A stretch of DNA of 64,000 nucleotides from an uncultured Rhodospirillaceae bacterium (GTDB lineage: Bacteria > Pseudomonadota > Alphaproteobacteria > Rhodospirillales > Rhodospirillaceae): positions 281,527 to 345,526 of the forward strand of contig CALSLN010000001.1 of the NCBI GenBank assembly GCA_943787205.1, given 5' to 3'. Shown one piece after another: positions 7,597 to 16,787 of the stretch. The notes below the pieces were generated by a model. The model was not told where the DNA came from. It made no database searches and was given only the letters and a program-made list of their open reading frames with translations. The position numbers and the translations under genes are program-made. Positions within the stretch are counted from its first letter, which is position 1. Each line of letters begins with the position of its first letter.

Positions 7597-8625
7597 ATGA
7601 CCGACACAAACACACAAATTCAACTTGCCCGCCAACCCGATGGGGAGCCTCAAATCAGCGACTTCCAGGTCGCGGAAACTGAAATTCCAACGGCTGGTCC
7701 AGGTGAGTTTCTTGCGCGCAACATTTATCTCTCGCTTGATCCGTATATGCGCGGGGCTATCTCTGGTCGCCACATGGGGCATAGCCGCTCGAACCAAGGC
7801 GACCTCATTGGCGGGCGCTGCGTGGCTCAAGTGGTAGAGTCGAAACATGCGGACTATGCAGAGGGCGATTACATCGTCATCGAGTCCGGTTGGCAAAAGT
7901 TCGTTGTGTCAAATGGTGGTGCTAAAGACCAAGTGCGCAAACTTGATCCCAATGGCGGCCCCTTGTCTGCCGCGCTCGGTGTTTTAGGCATGCCAGGCTT
8001 AACCGCATGGGCTGGTGTTGAACGGCTTGCCTCTCCGGGGTTGGGGGATACGTTTGTCGTGACAGCAGCGGCTGGCCCTGTTGGCGGAACGGCGGGGCAG
8101 CTTGCTAAGGCGAAGGGGTGCCGCGCCGTTGGTATTGCTGGCTCCGATGAGAAGTGCCGTATCGTTGTCGAAGAGTATGGGTTCGATGCGTGCGTGAACT
8201 ACAAGAAAGACAATTGGGAAGAAGACCTCAAGGCCGCCTGTCCTGATGGCATTGATGTTTACTTCGATAACGTTGGTGGCCCGATTCTGGATACCATCAC
8301 GCAACAACTGAACCTGTACGGAAAGATCGTACTGTGTGGTTTGGTCTCCCAGTATAATCGCAGTGGCGATGGGGATTTTCACGGCCACAATATGGGGCCA
8401 TTCGTGGGCAAACGCGCGCAGCTTCTTGGGCTCGTTGTGTATGATTACTACGACCAAATAGATGCATTTTTAAAAGCGGCTGTGCCTCTCGTTAAGGCCG
8501 GAAAGCTGAACTTCCACGAGGACCGTGCCGAAGGCTTGGAAAACACACCCGCTCATTTTGCCAAGTTAATGAGTGGCAAAAACGTCGGTAAAGCGATGGT
8601 CACGATCGGGCCAGAGAAAAGCTAA
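7597..8625 (+). CDS. MDR-type NADP-dependent oxidoreductase
   Basis: A 342-residue zinc-free medium-chain reductase of the leukotriene-B4 dehydrogenase/CurA type, which reduces activated carbon-carbon double bonds with NADPH. The N-terminal block YLSLDPYMRGAIS is the family signature; the Rossmann region AAAGPVGGTAGQLAKAKG follows at about residue 150, and DVYFDNVGG and KIVLCGLVSQYN are further conserved blocks. The length is normal. It is followed within 25 bp by a second, closely similar gene that is frameshifted, a tandem duplication. Substrates of such enzymes are diverse (enones, 2-alkenals), so no specific one is proposed. Confidence 0.92.
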   Translation: MTDTNTQIQLARQPDGEPQISDFQVAETEIPTAGPGEFLARNIYLSLDPYMRGAISGRHMGHSRSNQGDLIGGRCVAQVVESKHADYAEGDYIVIESGWQKFVVSNGGAKDQVRKLDPNGGPLSAALGVLGMPGLTAWAGVERLASPGLGDTFVVTAAAGPVGGTAGQLAKAKGCRAVGIAGSDEKCRIVVEEYGFDACVNYKKDNWEEDLKAACPDGIDVYFDNVGGPILDTITQQLNLYGKIVLCGLVSQYNRSGDGDFHGHNMGPFVGKRAQLLGLVVYDYYDQIDAFLKAAVPLVKAGKLNFHEDRAEGLENTPAHFAKLMSGKNVGKAMVTIGPEKS

Positions 8626-8647
8626 GAAGCGGGCTACGGTCGTGGCG

Positions 8648-9653
8648 ATGAATCTTCAAGTGCAATTGGTGCAGCAACGAGATGGCATGCTTGATGCCAG
8701 CGATTTTCGATTCGTTGAAGTGCCGTTGCCGCGTCCTGCCCCTGGGCAGATGCTAGTCCGAACAGTCTATCTCTCACTGGACCCTTACGTCCGTAAAGCC
8801 ATTCGCGGTGATCACCCAGGCCATGAGGCCCTGGTAGACGGTGATGTGATTTATGGGCGGAGTGTGTGTCGTGTCATTCGCAGTCATGACGACGAATACA
8901 AGGCTGGAGATTACGTCGTTGCGGAAACGGGGGTGGCAGCAGCATGCGGTTATCGACGCAACCAAAATTGTCCAACGGGTCAACCCTGCAGCAGGCCCTC
9001 TTTCAACGGCGGTTGGGCCCTTAGGGATGCCGGGGCTCACTGCATGGGGATCTGTAGAACACATTGGGTTGCCAACGCTTGGGGAGACGCTAGTCGTTTC
9101 TGCTGCGGCGGGGCCTGTCGGTGGCTGCGTTGGTCAGCTTGCGAAGCTTCGTGGGGCGCGGGTGATTGGCCTCGCGGGCTCCGCAGAGAAGTGTGATTTG
9201 GTCACTAAAACCTACGGGTTTGACGCTTGCATTAACTACAAGGAGTCCGACTGGGAAGAGCAATTGAAGACGGCATGCCCAGTTGGAATCGACGTTTATC
9301 ATGACAACGTTGGTGGCTCATTTTTGATGGCGATGGCCAAGCACCTATCTCTGTATGCCCGGGTCGTCATGTGTGGCCGGCCGGCTGACTATCACTCTGA
9401 TAAATTTGATGGCGTCGGCCTTGGGCCGTTTATTGGGCGTCGCGCGAAACTCTGTGGCCTGGTGGTGTATGACTACAACGATGATCTAGAGCGATACGTA
9501 AGTTTAGCCTCCTCCTGGATGCGTGAAGGAAAGCTCAAGATCAAAGAAGATCGCGTGAATGGGTTGGAAAATGCACCGCAGCTTTTTCTAAAACTCATGC
9601 GTGGCGAGAACGTCGGAAAAGCAATTGTTGCAGTCGGCCCAGAGAAAGCGTGA
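8648..9653 (+). pseudogene. MDR-type NADP-dependent oxidoreductase, paralogue broken by a +1 frameshift
   Basis: A tandem copy of the preceding oxidoreductase. The first frame runs from the ATG at 8648 (a GTG at 8642 is also possible) through YLSLDPYVRKAIRGD to VAETG; conserved sequence then continues in another frame with WQQHAVIDATKIVQRV and on to the normal C-terminus at 9653 (GKAIVAVGPEKA). The switch lies at a run of five G at 8929-8933. Removing one G restores ETG-WQQ, which aligns exactly with ESG-WQK of the first copy. No other lesion is visible over about 335 codons, so this is either a recent mutation or a base-calling error. If intact, it would be a second reductase with similar chemistry. 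Confidence 0.85.
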
Positions 9654-9696
9654 CGCAATTTTGTATCAAGACTTAAAATTATAAGGGAGTTGAATT

Positions 9697-9999
9697 ATGA
9701 CGATTTATGTAATTGGACAAGCGCGCGTCACAGACCCAGCAGGGTTCAAAAAGTACTCAGAAACGGTTGCAGGGTTAGCCGAGCAGTTTGGTGGAAAGTT
9801 GATCGGTGCTGGAGGGCCGGACGAAAAAACACTAATCGAAGGGGATCAATTTGATGAAGGCCGTGTTGTTATTTTTGAGTACCCGTCACTAGAGGCTTAT
9901 CAGCAGTACGTTGCATCTGAAAAGTATCAAGAAGGCAAAGGGTATCGCCTAGACTCTGGAACGCTCGATGTTTGCGTGATCCCGGCTGTTGGAAAATAG
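9697..9999 (+). CDS. DUF1330 domain protein
   Basis: A 100-residue small cytoplasmic protein of the DUF1330 family, a dimeric alpha/beta-barrel ferredoxin-like fold. Typical are the start MTIYVIGQARVTDPAGFKKY, the glycine block FGGKLIGAGG and the segment VVIFEYPSLEAYQQYVASEKY. A ribosome site (AAGGGAG) precedes the ATG. It lies 43 bp after the frameshifted oxidoreductase and may be in its operon. The biochemical role of DUF1330 proteins is not established. The stop codon is only 19 bp from the stop of the convergent methyltransferase gene. Confidence 0.88.
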   Translation: MTIYVIGQARVTDPAGFKKYSETVAGLAEQFGGKLIGAGGPDEKTLIEGDQFDEGRVVIFEYPSLEAYQQYVASEKYQEGKGYRLDSGTLDVCVIPAVGK

Positions 10000-10018
10000 G
10001 CGGGCCTCAGACCGAGCG

Positions 10019-10600
10019 TTAGGCTGTTGCGACCACGTTCAGGGAAATCGGTTCTCCAAGGAACGTTTTTTCGCTTGAGTCCGTAAAAAGGCCGAATGAT
10101 TTTACTTTGCTCGCACCGTAGAACCCCGCAGCAGCGAGGTTTTGCATGAGAATTTCAAAATTCAATCCTGTCTTATGGAAGTCGTAGGGGTCAATTTGCC
10201 CACCGAACATCATCCACATCACGAAACTACGTTGCTTAAAGTCTAAGTCTGGGCGAATGAAAAATCGGCATAAAACATCCAGGTCGGGCACGCTAATCAT
10301 AAGCTTTCCGCTTGGTTGTAGGACGCGCCGAATGCCGCGCAATGTCTTAATAAGTTCCCCGTTGTGTGACAGGTGTTCTAGAACGTGCGAGCAGTAAACA
10401 GCTTTGCAGCTTCCATCTGGAAATAGGGATAAGTCTGAGCATTCGGCGACAAAGTCGACGGCAGCGCTATCAAGGCTATCGAGAATGTACCACCCATCCC
10501 GTTTTTCTCTGCCGCCAATGTGCAATTTAATCGGAGTTTGGAGCGAGACGGTGTTGCCTGATTTATCGACAAGTGCATCTTGAGTTTGTGCGATCGACAT
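10019..10600 (-). CDS. Class I SAM-dependent methyltransferase (type 11-like)
   Basis: A 193-residue protein with KLHIGGREKRDGW at the N-terminus in place of a canonical glycine-rich motif I, then AVYCSHVLEHLSHNGE (the S-H-V-L-E-H block of SAM methyltransferases acting on sugars, lipids or small molecules) and LQPSGKLMISVPDLDVL. This pattern is common in predicted methyltransferases near glycan genes. The SAM-binding glycine loop is weak, so activity is not certain. It lies 58 bp downstream of another methyltransferase gene on the same strand, behind the TRAP transporter operon. The substrate is unknown. Confidence 0.8.
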   Translation of the reverse strand: MSIAQTQDALVDKSGNTVSLQTPIKLHIGGREKRDGWYILDSLDSAAVDFVAECSDLSLFPDGSCKAVYCSHVLEHLSHNGELIKTLRGIRRVLQPSGKLMISVPDLDVLCRFFIRPDLDFKQRSFVMWMMFGGQIDPYDFHKTGLNFEILMQNLAAAGFYGASKVKSFGLFTDSSEKTFLGEPISLNVVATA

Positions 10601-10658
10601 TTTTAAAATCGAGTCTTTTTTCTAAGCGGTCAAAAATAAATCTAATTTAGCGCCAGCA

Positions 10659-11390
10659 TCATCGCGGCTCTAAGGGTGTGGGATCAAGTTTTGATCCGCT
10701 GACGAAGCCACGGCACGCTCCGACGTCGACCGGTTTATCTGCCAACTTCCAGGCAATAATGTTTTTGAAGCCCGCGGCTGCGACCATATTGCCAAGACAG
10801 TTTAGTGTTGGGGCCCACCAGTTTGTGGAGTTGTGGCCGTAATTGTCGCCTGGGTAAAACTCCATCACCATTTGTTTTCCAGGGTAACCAAAATTGAGGC
10901 CGCCCTTGTATGGGCTGAAGTCATCCAAGATGGCGCTCTCGACAAAAATCGTTCCGCCGCAAAGGGCAGATAATTTGTCTAGAGCCAGAAGGGGGTATCT
11001 CAGGTGATAGAGCGTTCCGAAGAAAAAGATGACGTCGAACGACCCCAATTCTTCCGGTGAGATGTCGTATACCGTCATCTCTAATCGTTTGCAGACCGCA
11101 TCCGAATACCCGAACGCATCGCGACAAACATCAAACGTATCCCATGCTGTTCGCTGTAGTCCGTCTTTGCCGAGGTGATCGGAGAAATCATCAATAGCGA
11201 CAACTTCTTTAGCGCCTCGTTTTAGGGCTTCAAAAGCCCAGTAGCCATCCCAGGAGCCGACGTCCAGGACCCGTTTGCCCTCCAGGCTTTCTGGGATGCC
11301 ATAGCTTTCAGTCGAGAGAGGCGCCCAGCCCGGCGTTGTAACGCCGTGGGGCAGTTCTATGCGATGGTACCAGTAATCAAAGGCATCCAC
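10659..11390 (-). CDS. SAM-dependent methyltransferase, CmoB/DUF1698-like
   Basis: A 243-residue methyltransferase. SAM motif I is RVLDVGSWDGYWAFEA (around residue 40) and the post-I acidic residue is in VVAIDDFSD. FDVIFFFGTLYHLRYPLLAL matches the motif region of the CmoB/DUF1698 group (tRNA wobble-uridine carboxymethyl transferase and relatives). It is shorter than CmoB and lacks its N-terminal domain, so a small-molecule or glycan substrate is more likely than tRNA. It lies 36 bp after the TRAP large permease and may be read through from it. Confidence 0.85.
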   Translation of the reverse strand: MDAFDYWYHRIELPHGVTTPGWAPLSTESYGIPESLEGKRVLDVGSWDGYWAFEALKRGAKEVVAIDDFSDHLGKDGLQRTAWDTFDVCRDAFGYSDAVCKRLEMTVYDISPEELGSFDVIFFFGTLYHLRYPLLALDKLSALCGGTIFVESAILDDFSPYKGGLNFGYPGKQMVMEFYPGDNYGHNSTNWWAPTLNCLGNMVAAAGFKNIIAWKLADKPVDVGACRGFVSGSKLDPTPLEPR

Positions 11391-11426
11391 CTTGGATTGT
11401 ATGTCTGCTTTTTACACGTGCTCGGC

Positions 11427-12740
11427 CTAATCAATGAGGAAAAGTGATAGCCAGGGCACAAACATCACAACAATAAGACACATCAACATCAGTATGATGA
11501 ACGGGATCACGCCCTTGACGATTGTTAAGAAATCTTCACGGAATGCTCCCATGGCGATGATGATGTTAAGGCCCATGGGCGGCGTCAGGTAACCAATTTC
11601 AAGGTTCACAATCATCATGATACCGAAGTGAATTGTGTCCATGCCATAGTCCGCTGCCATTGGCGGCAGTAACGGGCTGAGGATCAGAATTGCAGCACCG
11701 ATGTCTAGGAACAGGCCAACGGCTAAGAGGAGCAAGTTGGTCATGAGCAGGAACAAGAGTTTTGAATCGATGAAGAGTGTCATCACTTCGACGATCTTGC
11801 CGGGTATCTGCTCGTAGGTCATGAACACATTCAGGGAGAGCGCAATGGCAAGAATTGGGAACAGGCTCCCCATCAGTGTCGATGTGTCACCGACAACGCG
11901 CCAAACCAACTGGCCAGCCTCTTTAAGGGTGCCCCCTAATTCTGAGAAACGACCCGTTATCAAATGCATTAAGCCGTGATTGTGAGCCAGAATTTCAACG
12001 GCTAGAGCCGTCAGCACGGCAACGGCCGCAGATTCAGTTGGCGTAAAGTATCCAGAATAAATGCCACCCAAAATGACGACGGGTGTCATGAGAGCGAATA
12101 TGGCACCCTTGAACGTGCTCCAAATTTCACCGCCGTCCCAGATTGCGCCTCTCTTGGACCAATTGACTGTCATTGCGTAAAGACTCAGCACGATCAGGAG
12201 TAGGGCCGCTGGACCTGTTCCGGCGAGGAATAGGTCGGCGATAGATTTCTGTGTCATCACGCCATACAGGATCAGAGGTATTGATGGCGGGATGATAATT
12301 CCAAGCGTTCCGCCGGCGCAGAGCATGCCGATCGAAAATGGGCGCGAGTAGCCTTCTTGGATGAGGGCCGGGTACATAATTGAGCCAACCGCCAGTAACG
12401 TAACAGCGGATGACCCGGAAATTGCTGCGAACACGCCGCAAGACAACAAACCTGCGATGGCGAGGCCACCTGGTATGGGTTTGGTTAAAGATCGCATGAG
12501 CAGAATGAGGCGCTCAGCGATTGAACCCTGAGACATGATTGAGCCAGCAAGAATATAGAGCGGGATAGAAAGGAGAACTTCTCGATTCGATGCGTCCCAC
12601 ATGTCGTAGACGACGTTCATCAACTCGCCGCCACCCCAGAAATAGTAGGCCCAGAATGTTGCGACGCCGAGGATGACAATAATGTTCATCCGCAAGATCA
12701 AGAGTGAGATGAGAATGATCGCGAGCAGAAGACCGTTCAT
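11427..12740 (-). CDS. dctM: TRAP transporter large permease (DctM)
   Basis: A 437-residue inner-membrane protein with about twelve hydrophobic helices; it forms the ion-coupled translocation channel of a tripartite TRAP transporter. Conserved blocks include GSIMSQGSIAERL, ISGSSAVTLLAVGSIMYP, GGTLGIIIPPSIPLILYG and LEIGYLTPPMGLNI. The start ATG overlaps the stop of the small permease (ATGA), typical of coupled dctQ-dctM. Together with the genes at 12737-13312 and 13424-14425 it makes a complete transporter, probably for an organic acid; the exact substrate cannot be told. Confidence 0.95.
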   Translation of the reverse strand: MNGLLLAIILISLLILRMNIIVILGVATFWAYYFWGGGELMNVVYDMWDASNREVLLSIPLYILAGSIMSQGSIAERLILLMRSLTKPIPGGLAIAGLLSCGVFAAISGSSAVTLLAVGSIMYPALIQEGYSRPFSIGMLCAGGTLGIIIPPSIPLILYGVMTQKSIADLFLAGTGPAALLLIVLSLYAMTVNWSKRGAIWDGGEIWSTFKGAIFALMTPVVILGGIYSGYFTPTESAAVAVLTALAVEILAHNHGLMHLITGRFSELGGTLKEAGQLVWRVVGDTSTLMGSLFPILAIALSLNVFMTYEQIPGKIVEVMTLFIDSKLLFLLMTNLLLLAVGLFLDIGAAILILSPLLPPMAADYGMDTIHFGIMMIVNLEIGYLTPPMGLNIIIAMGAFREDFLTIVKGVIPFIILMLMCLIVVMFVPWLSLFLID

Positions 12741-13312
12741 CGGTTGGTTTCCTGCTGATAGTCCTGCTCGCCGTCTGTGATGCCCTTTGCTTCTTTATCT
12801 GTAGCGACTTCAACGCCCTCAACGGATTCTGGTGGAAGCGGGCGGAGATCAATAAAGATGCCATACAAAGTGTGGCGCACGGCGACCAGGCCAAAGCCCA
12901 TGACGATTACGCCTTGAACCGGCCAAATCGGCCACCGCAAGACGGCAGAGACGTCATCGAGTTCGAAGCTTTCGACGGATACACCAAATGCGATGTAGGA
13001 CATAAAGTAACAGAAGGCTGCAAAACCAAACTCGCCGATTCGATTGGCGAGCCGATCCCATCGGCGGAGTATGATGTCGGCGAATTTTGGCCGAAAGTGA
13101 GATCCGTTTGCTGAGGCAAGTGACACGCCCATGTAAGCGACCACGATCATGCCAACGACGCCGACCTGTGGCGCGCCAAACCAGCCTGAGCCAGTGAACT
13201 CGCGACGCAGCACATCCCCCATCAATGCTCCGGCCATCACCATAAAGGCGATAAAGCACAGGCTTTGCTCAAAGATGCGGAGGTAGTGCAAAAAGGCCTT
13301 TGCAGTGCGCAA
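12737..13312 (-). CDS. dctQ: TRAP transporter small permease (DctQ)
   Basis: A 191-residue membrane protein with four hydrophobic helices and the family block RREFTGSGWFGAPQVGVVG followed by VAYMGVSLASANGSHFRPK. It partners DctM in the membrane complex. Its C-terminal tail after the last helix is unusually long and charged (SVEGVEVATDKEAKGITD) and probably cytoplasmic. The stop codon overlaps the dctM start. About 110 bp separate it from the upstream binding-protein gene, enough for a processing or attenuation site, though none is obvious. Confidence 0.93.
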   Translation of the reverse strand: MRTAKAFLHYLRIFEQSLCFIAFMVMAGALMGDVLRREFTGSGWFGAPQVGVVGMIVVAYMGVSLASANGSHFRPKFADIILRRWDRLANRIGEFGFAAFCYFMSYIAFGVSVESFELDDVSAVLRWPIWPVQGVIVMGFGLVAVRHTLYGIFIDLRPLPPESVEGVEVATDKEAKGITDGEQDYQQETNR

Positions 13313-13423
13313 GGCAAGTCCCCAAAACGATGACAGTGTTATGACTTGGCTTGCATCTTATCCACTGCGCGCAGGGTTGCAACCGATTGACGCCACCCCA
13401 TGATCTTTTCGAAGCGCAGACCG

Positions 13424-14425
13424 TTATTCCGCGACCGAAGTGCGGGCGGCGAAGGCCCGTTTACCCTCGAGGATGGCGGCGTAGACTTTCTCTGCGTCGC
13501 CGCCTATTTCATCTAGAATCGCGCGATGAGACGGTGCTGTCGCGGTAACCCACTGGCTGCGCTGGTCAGAGGTGAGGGAATGGACGTTCATGCCGCGTGA
13601 GACGAGGTCCGTTCTCAAACTCTTGATCAACTCACGAATATCGGCTCGTGCGGGGCCAATTGGATAGAAGGCGCCTCTGATCTCTCCCTGCTGTTCAGCG
13701 CTCAAGCTATCCCACCACTGCTTGTTCGCCATCTGTATGCCCTGATCGTAGGACTGCTGTGTTTCTGTTACGTCCGTCGCGAAATCAGACAGCGCATAAT
13801 AAAAGAAAACCATGCTTGCGAGGCCACCATCGACCAAGCCGGTCTGCAATGCTGGTGCAATATCTGCCGTGCCAAGTGGGATCGAGTCTGCGCCAACGGA
13901 TTGGAGAAAGGCTTGCGCCGCAAAGTTGGGTGACCCGCGAATCTTCATGCCGTCTGCATCGGTTGGCGTTAAGATGGGCTTGGTCGCATACAAGTTACTC
14001 CAGCCCACTTCAGACCATTCCAGAAACACGAGGCCGCGGTCAGCGAGAAAATTTGTGAACAGTGTTTGCAAGTAATTGTCGAACACGAAGTCCACTTCTT
14101 CAGTCGACTCAAAGAGGAAAGGAATCATTGGGACTGCAGATTCTGGAACAATTCCAGCCAAGCCCCACATGGTGATGCCGCCAATTTGAATTCGGTTGCG
14201 TCGCAAAGCGGTCAGCATTTGCTCTTCGGTGCCGACTTCACCGCGGATGAAATATTCCAGCTCTACGGATGGGGCGTCCTGGATCTTTGCTTTGAAATAA
14301 TCCCATTGATGATCCCAGGGAGAATTGACCTGAGCTAAAGCAGTCACCTTGCCGCGCGCAATATCGTCGGCGACGGCTGGGCTGGCGAGGGCTAGGAGTC
14401 CAAGCAACACGATCAATCGGCCCAT
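13424..14425 (-). CDS. dctP: TRAP transporter substrate-binding protein (DctP), first copy
   Basis: A periplasmic solute receptor of about 333 residues. The ATG at 14425 is chosen because AGGGAGA lies upstream and the product begins with a signal peptide (MGRLIVLLGLLALASPAVA); an upstream frame start at 14461 has none. Family features include IPFLFESTEEVDFVFDNY, the ligand-Arg region ADGMKIRGSPNF and ADIAPALQTGLVDGG. It is the first gene of the dctP-dctQ-dctM set and is paralogous to the orphan binding proteins at 19.2 and 21.8 kb. All three end with a similar DEIGG-x(6-7)-Y/M-x(2)-I block. Confidence 0.93.
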   Translation of the reverse strand: MGRLIVLLGLLALASPAVADDIARGKVTALAQVNSPWDHQWDYFKAKIQDAPSVELEYFIRGEVGTEEQMLTALRRNRIQIGGITMWGLAGIVPESAVPMIPFLFESTEEVDFVFDNYLQTLFTNFLADRGLVFLEWSEVGWSNLYATKPILTPTDADGMKIRGSPNFAAQAFLQSVGADSIPLGTADIAPALQTGLVDGGLASMVFFYYALSDFATDVTETQQSYDQGIQMANKQWWDSLSAEQQGEIRGAFYPIGPARADIRELIKSLRTDLVSRGMNVHSLTSDQRSQWVTATAPSHRAILDEIGGDAEKVYAAILEGKRAFAARTSVAE

Positions 14426-14514
14426 CTGTATCTCCCTGTATGATGGATCACGCCTTAGCATTAAGAACCAAAGCGGCTAGAGTGTGGCACTCTTTAATTA
14501 CCGCATATAGGCCT

Positions 14515-15165
14515 ATGACTCGCATTTTTACCCGTCTCTTCGCGATCTTGATCGTTGCCCTATACCCTTTTGTTGGGCAGACCGAAGAATCAGCCGACCA
14601 AGACCTGGAAACGCTCTTAAGTTGGCTTCAGGGCACCTATTCGAATCAAGCGCAAATCGATAGCGGTGCGTTAGAGGCAGACACAGATCTTTTGTTTCCT
14701 GTTTTTCAGAAAATCGACATCCCGGCTTTTGGGCGCCATGTCGTTTATCTGCAATGGCCAATCGGTGCGCCTGACGGGCGTTTACAACGTCAGAGAATAT
14801 GGGTTTTTGAACGCGGGCCGAACGGGCTCGTCATGGATTTCTTTACATTGAAAGAGCCTGGTCGTTGGCTCAATGCGCATCTCAAACCGGAGTCTGTGCG
14901 CGGCATGACCAAGGCAGATACGATTGGGTATCCACGAACGTGCCTTTTGCCGGTTCGGCGAATGGGCGATGTTTTTACAGCCAGCATCCCATCGACATGC
15001 GAAATCGTGTCCCAAGGCACTAAGATATCCATGACCCTTCAGTCACACATCAAAATTTCAGAAAATGAAATGACCTATCGAGAAGGTGGGCGACGGGGTG
15101 ATGGCACGTTGGTCTTCAAGGTGCCCGCGTCGACGCAGTATCAATTCGTCAAAGTAAAAGATTAG
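14515..15165 (+). CDS. CpcT/CpeT-like secreted protein
   Basis: A protein of about 216 residues with an N-terminal export signal (MTRIFTRLFAILIVALYPF). The mature start LETLLSWLQGTYSNQAQ matches the CpcT/CpeT family (PF06206), and YLQWPIGAPDGRLQRQRIWVF and the later CEIVSQGTKISMTL are typical beta-strand blocks. In cyanobacteria, members attach phycobilin chromophores to Cys; here there are no phycobiliproteins and the protein is exported, so a lipocalin-like ligand-binding role in the periplasm is more likely. The ATG at 14515 is preferred over one at 14440, which overlaps the dctP promoter side. It is convergent with the small ORF at 15189. Confidence 0.72.
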   Translation: MTRIFTRLFAILIVALYPFVGQTEESADQDLETLLSWLQGTYSNQAQIDSGALEADTDLLFPVFQKIDIPAFGRHVVYLQWPIGAPDGRLQRQRIWVFERGPNGLVMDFFTLKEPGRWLNAHLKPESVRGMTKADTIGYPRTCLLPVRRMGDVFTASIPSTCEIVSQGTKISMTLQSHIKISENEMTYREGGRRGDGTLVFKVPASTQYQFVKVKD

Positions 15166-15188
15166 TAGGGTTAAGAGTCGCCCGCGAC

Positions 15189-15413
15189 CTATGGATCTTC
15201 CATTGGTTTTACGTAGGGGCCGGAGTGCGGCTTAGTATGCCAGACAACGGCACAGAAAAAGCTGTGCGATATCGCAAAGAACAGCCACACAGGCCAGGGT
15301 GGAAGAGCACCAAGCAGAACGGTGGTCATCATAAGTAAAATGATCCCAACGGCTACGGTCATCCATAGGATAACACGTTTGCGGTTCATGGGGGTGTTGC
15401 TTGTTTGAGGCAT
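15189..15413 (-). CDS. Small predicted membrane protein
   Basis: A 74-residue hypothetical protein with two hydrophobic segments (VILWMTVAVGIILLMMTTVL and PPWPVWLFFAISHSFFCAVV) joined by a short turn and ending in a Pro-rich tail. No clear ribosome site precedes the ATG at 15413; a second ATG at 15389 is possible. It occupies the gap between the CpcT-like gene and the GST gene, with no competing better frame. I do not recognise a family. The amphipathic composition and two-helix layout support a real small membrane protein, but expression is unproven. Confidence 0.5.
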   Translation of the reverse strand: MPQTSNTPMNRKRVILWMTVAVGIILLMMTTVLLGALPPWPVWLFFAISHSFFCAVVWHTKPHSGPYVKPMEDP

Positions 15414-15519
15414 GCTGGATAATACCGCTCAAGAGATTGTTATCCAAGACCTTGCTTTAAGGCTGACAGTCCCGCCTCAGTCGCTAGAATGCGACCAACC
15501 AAAAGCGGAAGGGATTGCA

Positions 15520-16212
15520 ATGATTGATCTGTACTACTGGCCTACGCCCAATGGTCATAAGGTTCCCATCATGTTGGAAGAGTGCGGACTCGAGTATGAG
15601 GTCCACGGCATCAACATGTTGAAGGGGGATCAATTCGATGAGGCGTTTCTCAAAATAAATCCCAACAATAAAATACCGGCCATTGTTGATCGTGACGGTC
15701 CGAGCGGCCAACCGTATACCGTGTTTGAATCAGGCGCGATCCTTCTCTATCTGGCCGACAAGACAAAAAAATTCATTCCGGAAGACCCGGCGGGTCGGTT
15801 CGATACGATCCAGTGGCTGTTCTTTCAAATGGCCAACGTAGGCCCCATGTTCGGCCAGTGTGGACACTTTCTTCAATATGCGCCGGAGCGTATTCAATAC
15901 GGTATTGATCGCTATCAGGGTGAAACCAAACGCTTGTACCGGGTGATGGATAAGCGCCTTGGCGAGGTTGAGTATCTTGCTGGCGATTACTCTATCGCCG
16001 ATATGGCGACTTATCCTTGGGTTAAGATCAATCACTTCCACGAAATCGATATGGATGAGTATCCCAACGTCAAACGGTGGCGTGAAGATGTTGGGTCGCG
16101 GCCAAGTGTGGTTGCGGGCTGCGCTGTTCTGGAAGATGTCATGAAGCTCGGTGGTCCAGATGACGAGGCTTTCGATAACCTGTTCAATAAACAGAACGAA
16201 GACCGGAGGTAG
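15520..16212 (+). CDS. Glutathione S-transferase family protein (Nu/YfcG-like)
   Basis: A 230-residue protein with an N-terminal thioredoxin-fold domain (MIDLYYWPTPNGHKVPIML; NPNNKIPAIVD; the ESGAILLYLAD glutathione-contact motif) and a C-terminal helical domain (YSIADMATYPWVKI). The T-P-N-G-H-K block is the signature of the bacterial Nu-class (YfcG/YghU-type) disulfide-bond reductases, which lack the classical Tyr/Ser/Cys and use Asn/Thr to hold glutathione. The ATG at 15520 has GGAAGGGA upstream; the open frame extends further 5' but without a site. Its stop overlaps the ribosome site of the isochorismatase gene, so the two form an operon. Confidence 0.92.
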   Translation: MIDLYYWPTPNGHKVPIMLEECGLEYEVHGINMLKGDQFDEAFLKINPNNKIPAIVDRDGPSGQPYTVFESGAILLYLADKTKKFIPEDPAGRFDTIQWLFFQMANVGPMFGQCGHFLQYAPERIQYGIDRYQGETKRLYRVMDKRLGEVEYLAGDYSIADMATYPWVKINHFHEIDMDEYPNVKRWREDVGSRPSVVAGCAVLEDVMKLGGPDDEAFDNLFNKQNEDRR

Positions 16213-16217
16213 ATGTC

Positions 16218-16769
16218 GTGATTCTCGATCGCGATCGATCGCAGCTCATCATTGTTGACGTGCAAGAACGTCTCGTGCCCGCTATGCACGAAAGCGACCG
16301 CATGATTGATAAATGTGCGTTGCTCATGCGCGGCGCGGCGGAATTGGGCGTGCCCATCATCGTTTCAGAGCAGTACCGCAAGGGCCTTGGCCCGACGGTG
16401 CCGCAGTTGGATGCGCTTAAGGGCGAAGCCGTCGTTCGAGAGAAAATGCATTTCTCCTGCTCAGAGGATCCGGACATTCTTGCAGATGTATCAAACTTAG
16501 CGAATGCGGGGCGTCGTCAAATGGTGATTGCTGGCATAGAAGCGCACGTTTGTGTGCTGCAATCCGCGTTGGGATTTAAGAAAGCCGGATTCGATGTTTA
16601 CGTCGCGATGGATGCAGCCGCGTCGCGCCTGCAGTCTAGCGTCGACCTAGCGCGAGACCGGCTTTCGGCGAACCGGGTTACACCCGTTAATGCAGAAATG
16701 GTGCTTTTCGAGTGGCTGAATGTTTCTGGCACGCCCGAGTTCAAAGCCATCAGCAAACTGGTTAAATAG
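16218..16769 (+). CDS. Isochorismatase-like cysteine hydrolase
   Basis: A 183-residue protein of the isochorismatase superfamily. The catalytic triad is visible: Asp in LIIVDVQERLVP, Lys in VVREKMHFSC and the nucleophile Cys in GIEAHVCVLQSA. This subgroup (YcaC/PncA-like small hydrolases) acts on amides such as nicotinamide or N-carbamoyl compounds. The GTG start has GGAGG eight bases upstream; the site overlaps the GST stop codon. A second, frameshifted isochorismatase-type gene is at 48.2 kb but belongs to a different subgroup. The substrate is unknown. Confidence 0.9.
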   Translation: MILDRDRSQLIIVDVQERLVPAMHESDRMIDKCALLMRGAAELGVPIIVSEQYRKGLGPTVPQLDALKGEAVVREKMHFSCSEDPDILADVSNLANAGRRQMVIAGIEAHVCVLQSALGFKKAGFDVYVAMDAAASRLQSSVDLARDRLSANRVTPVNAEMVLFEWLNVSGTPEFKAISKLVK

Positions 16770-16787
16770 CCGCTTAGAATAAATGAT

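Noticed and set aside
8929..8933. Programmed ribosomal frameshifting in the second oxidoreductase
   Set aside because: No slippery heptamer with a downstream stimulatory structure is seen, and the paralogue is encoded in one frame.
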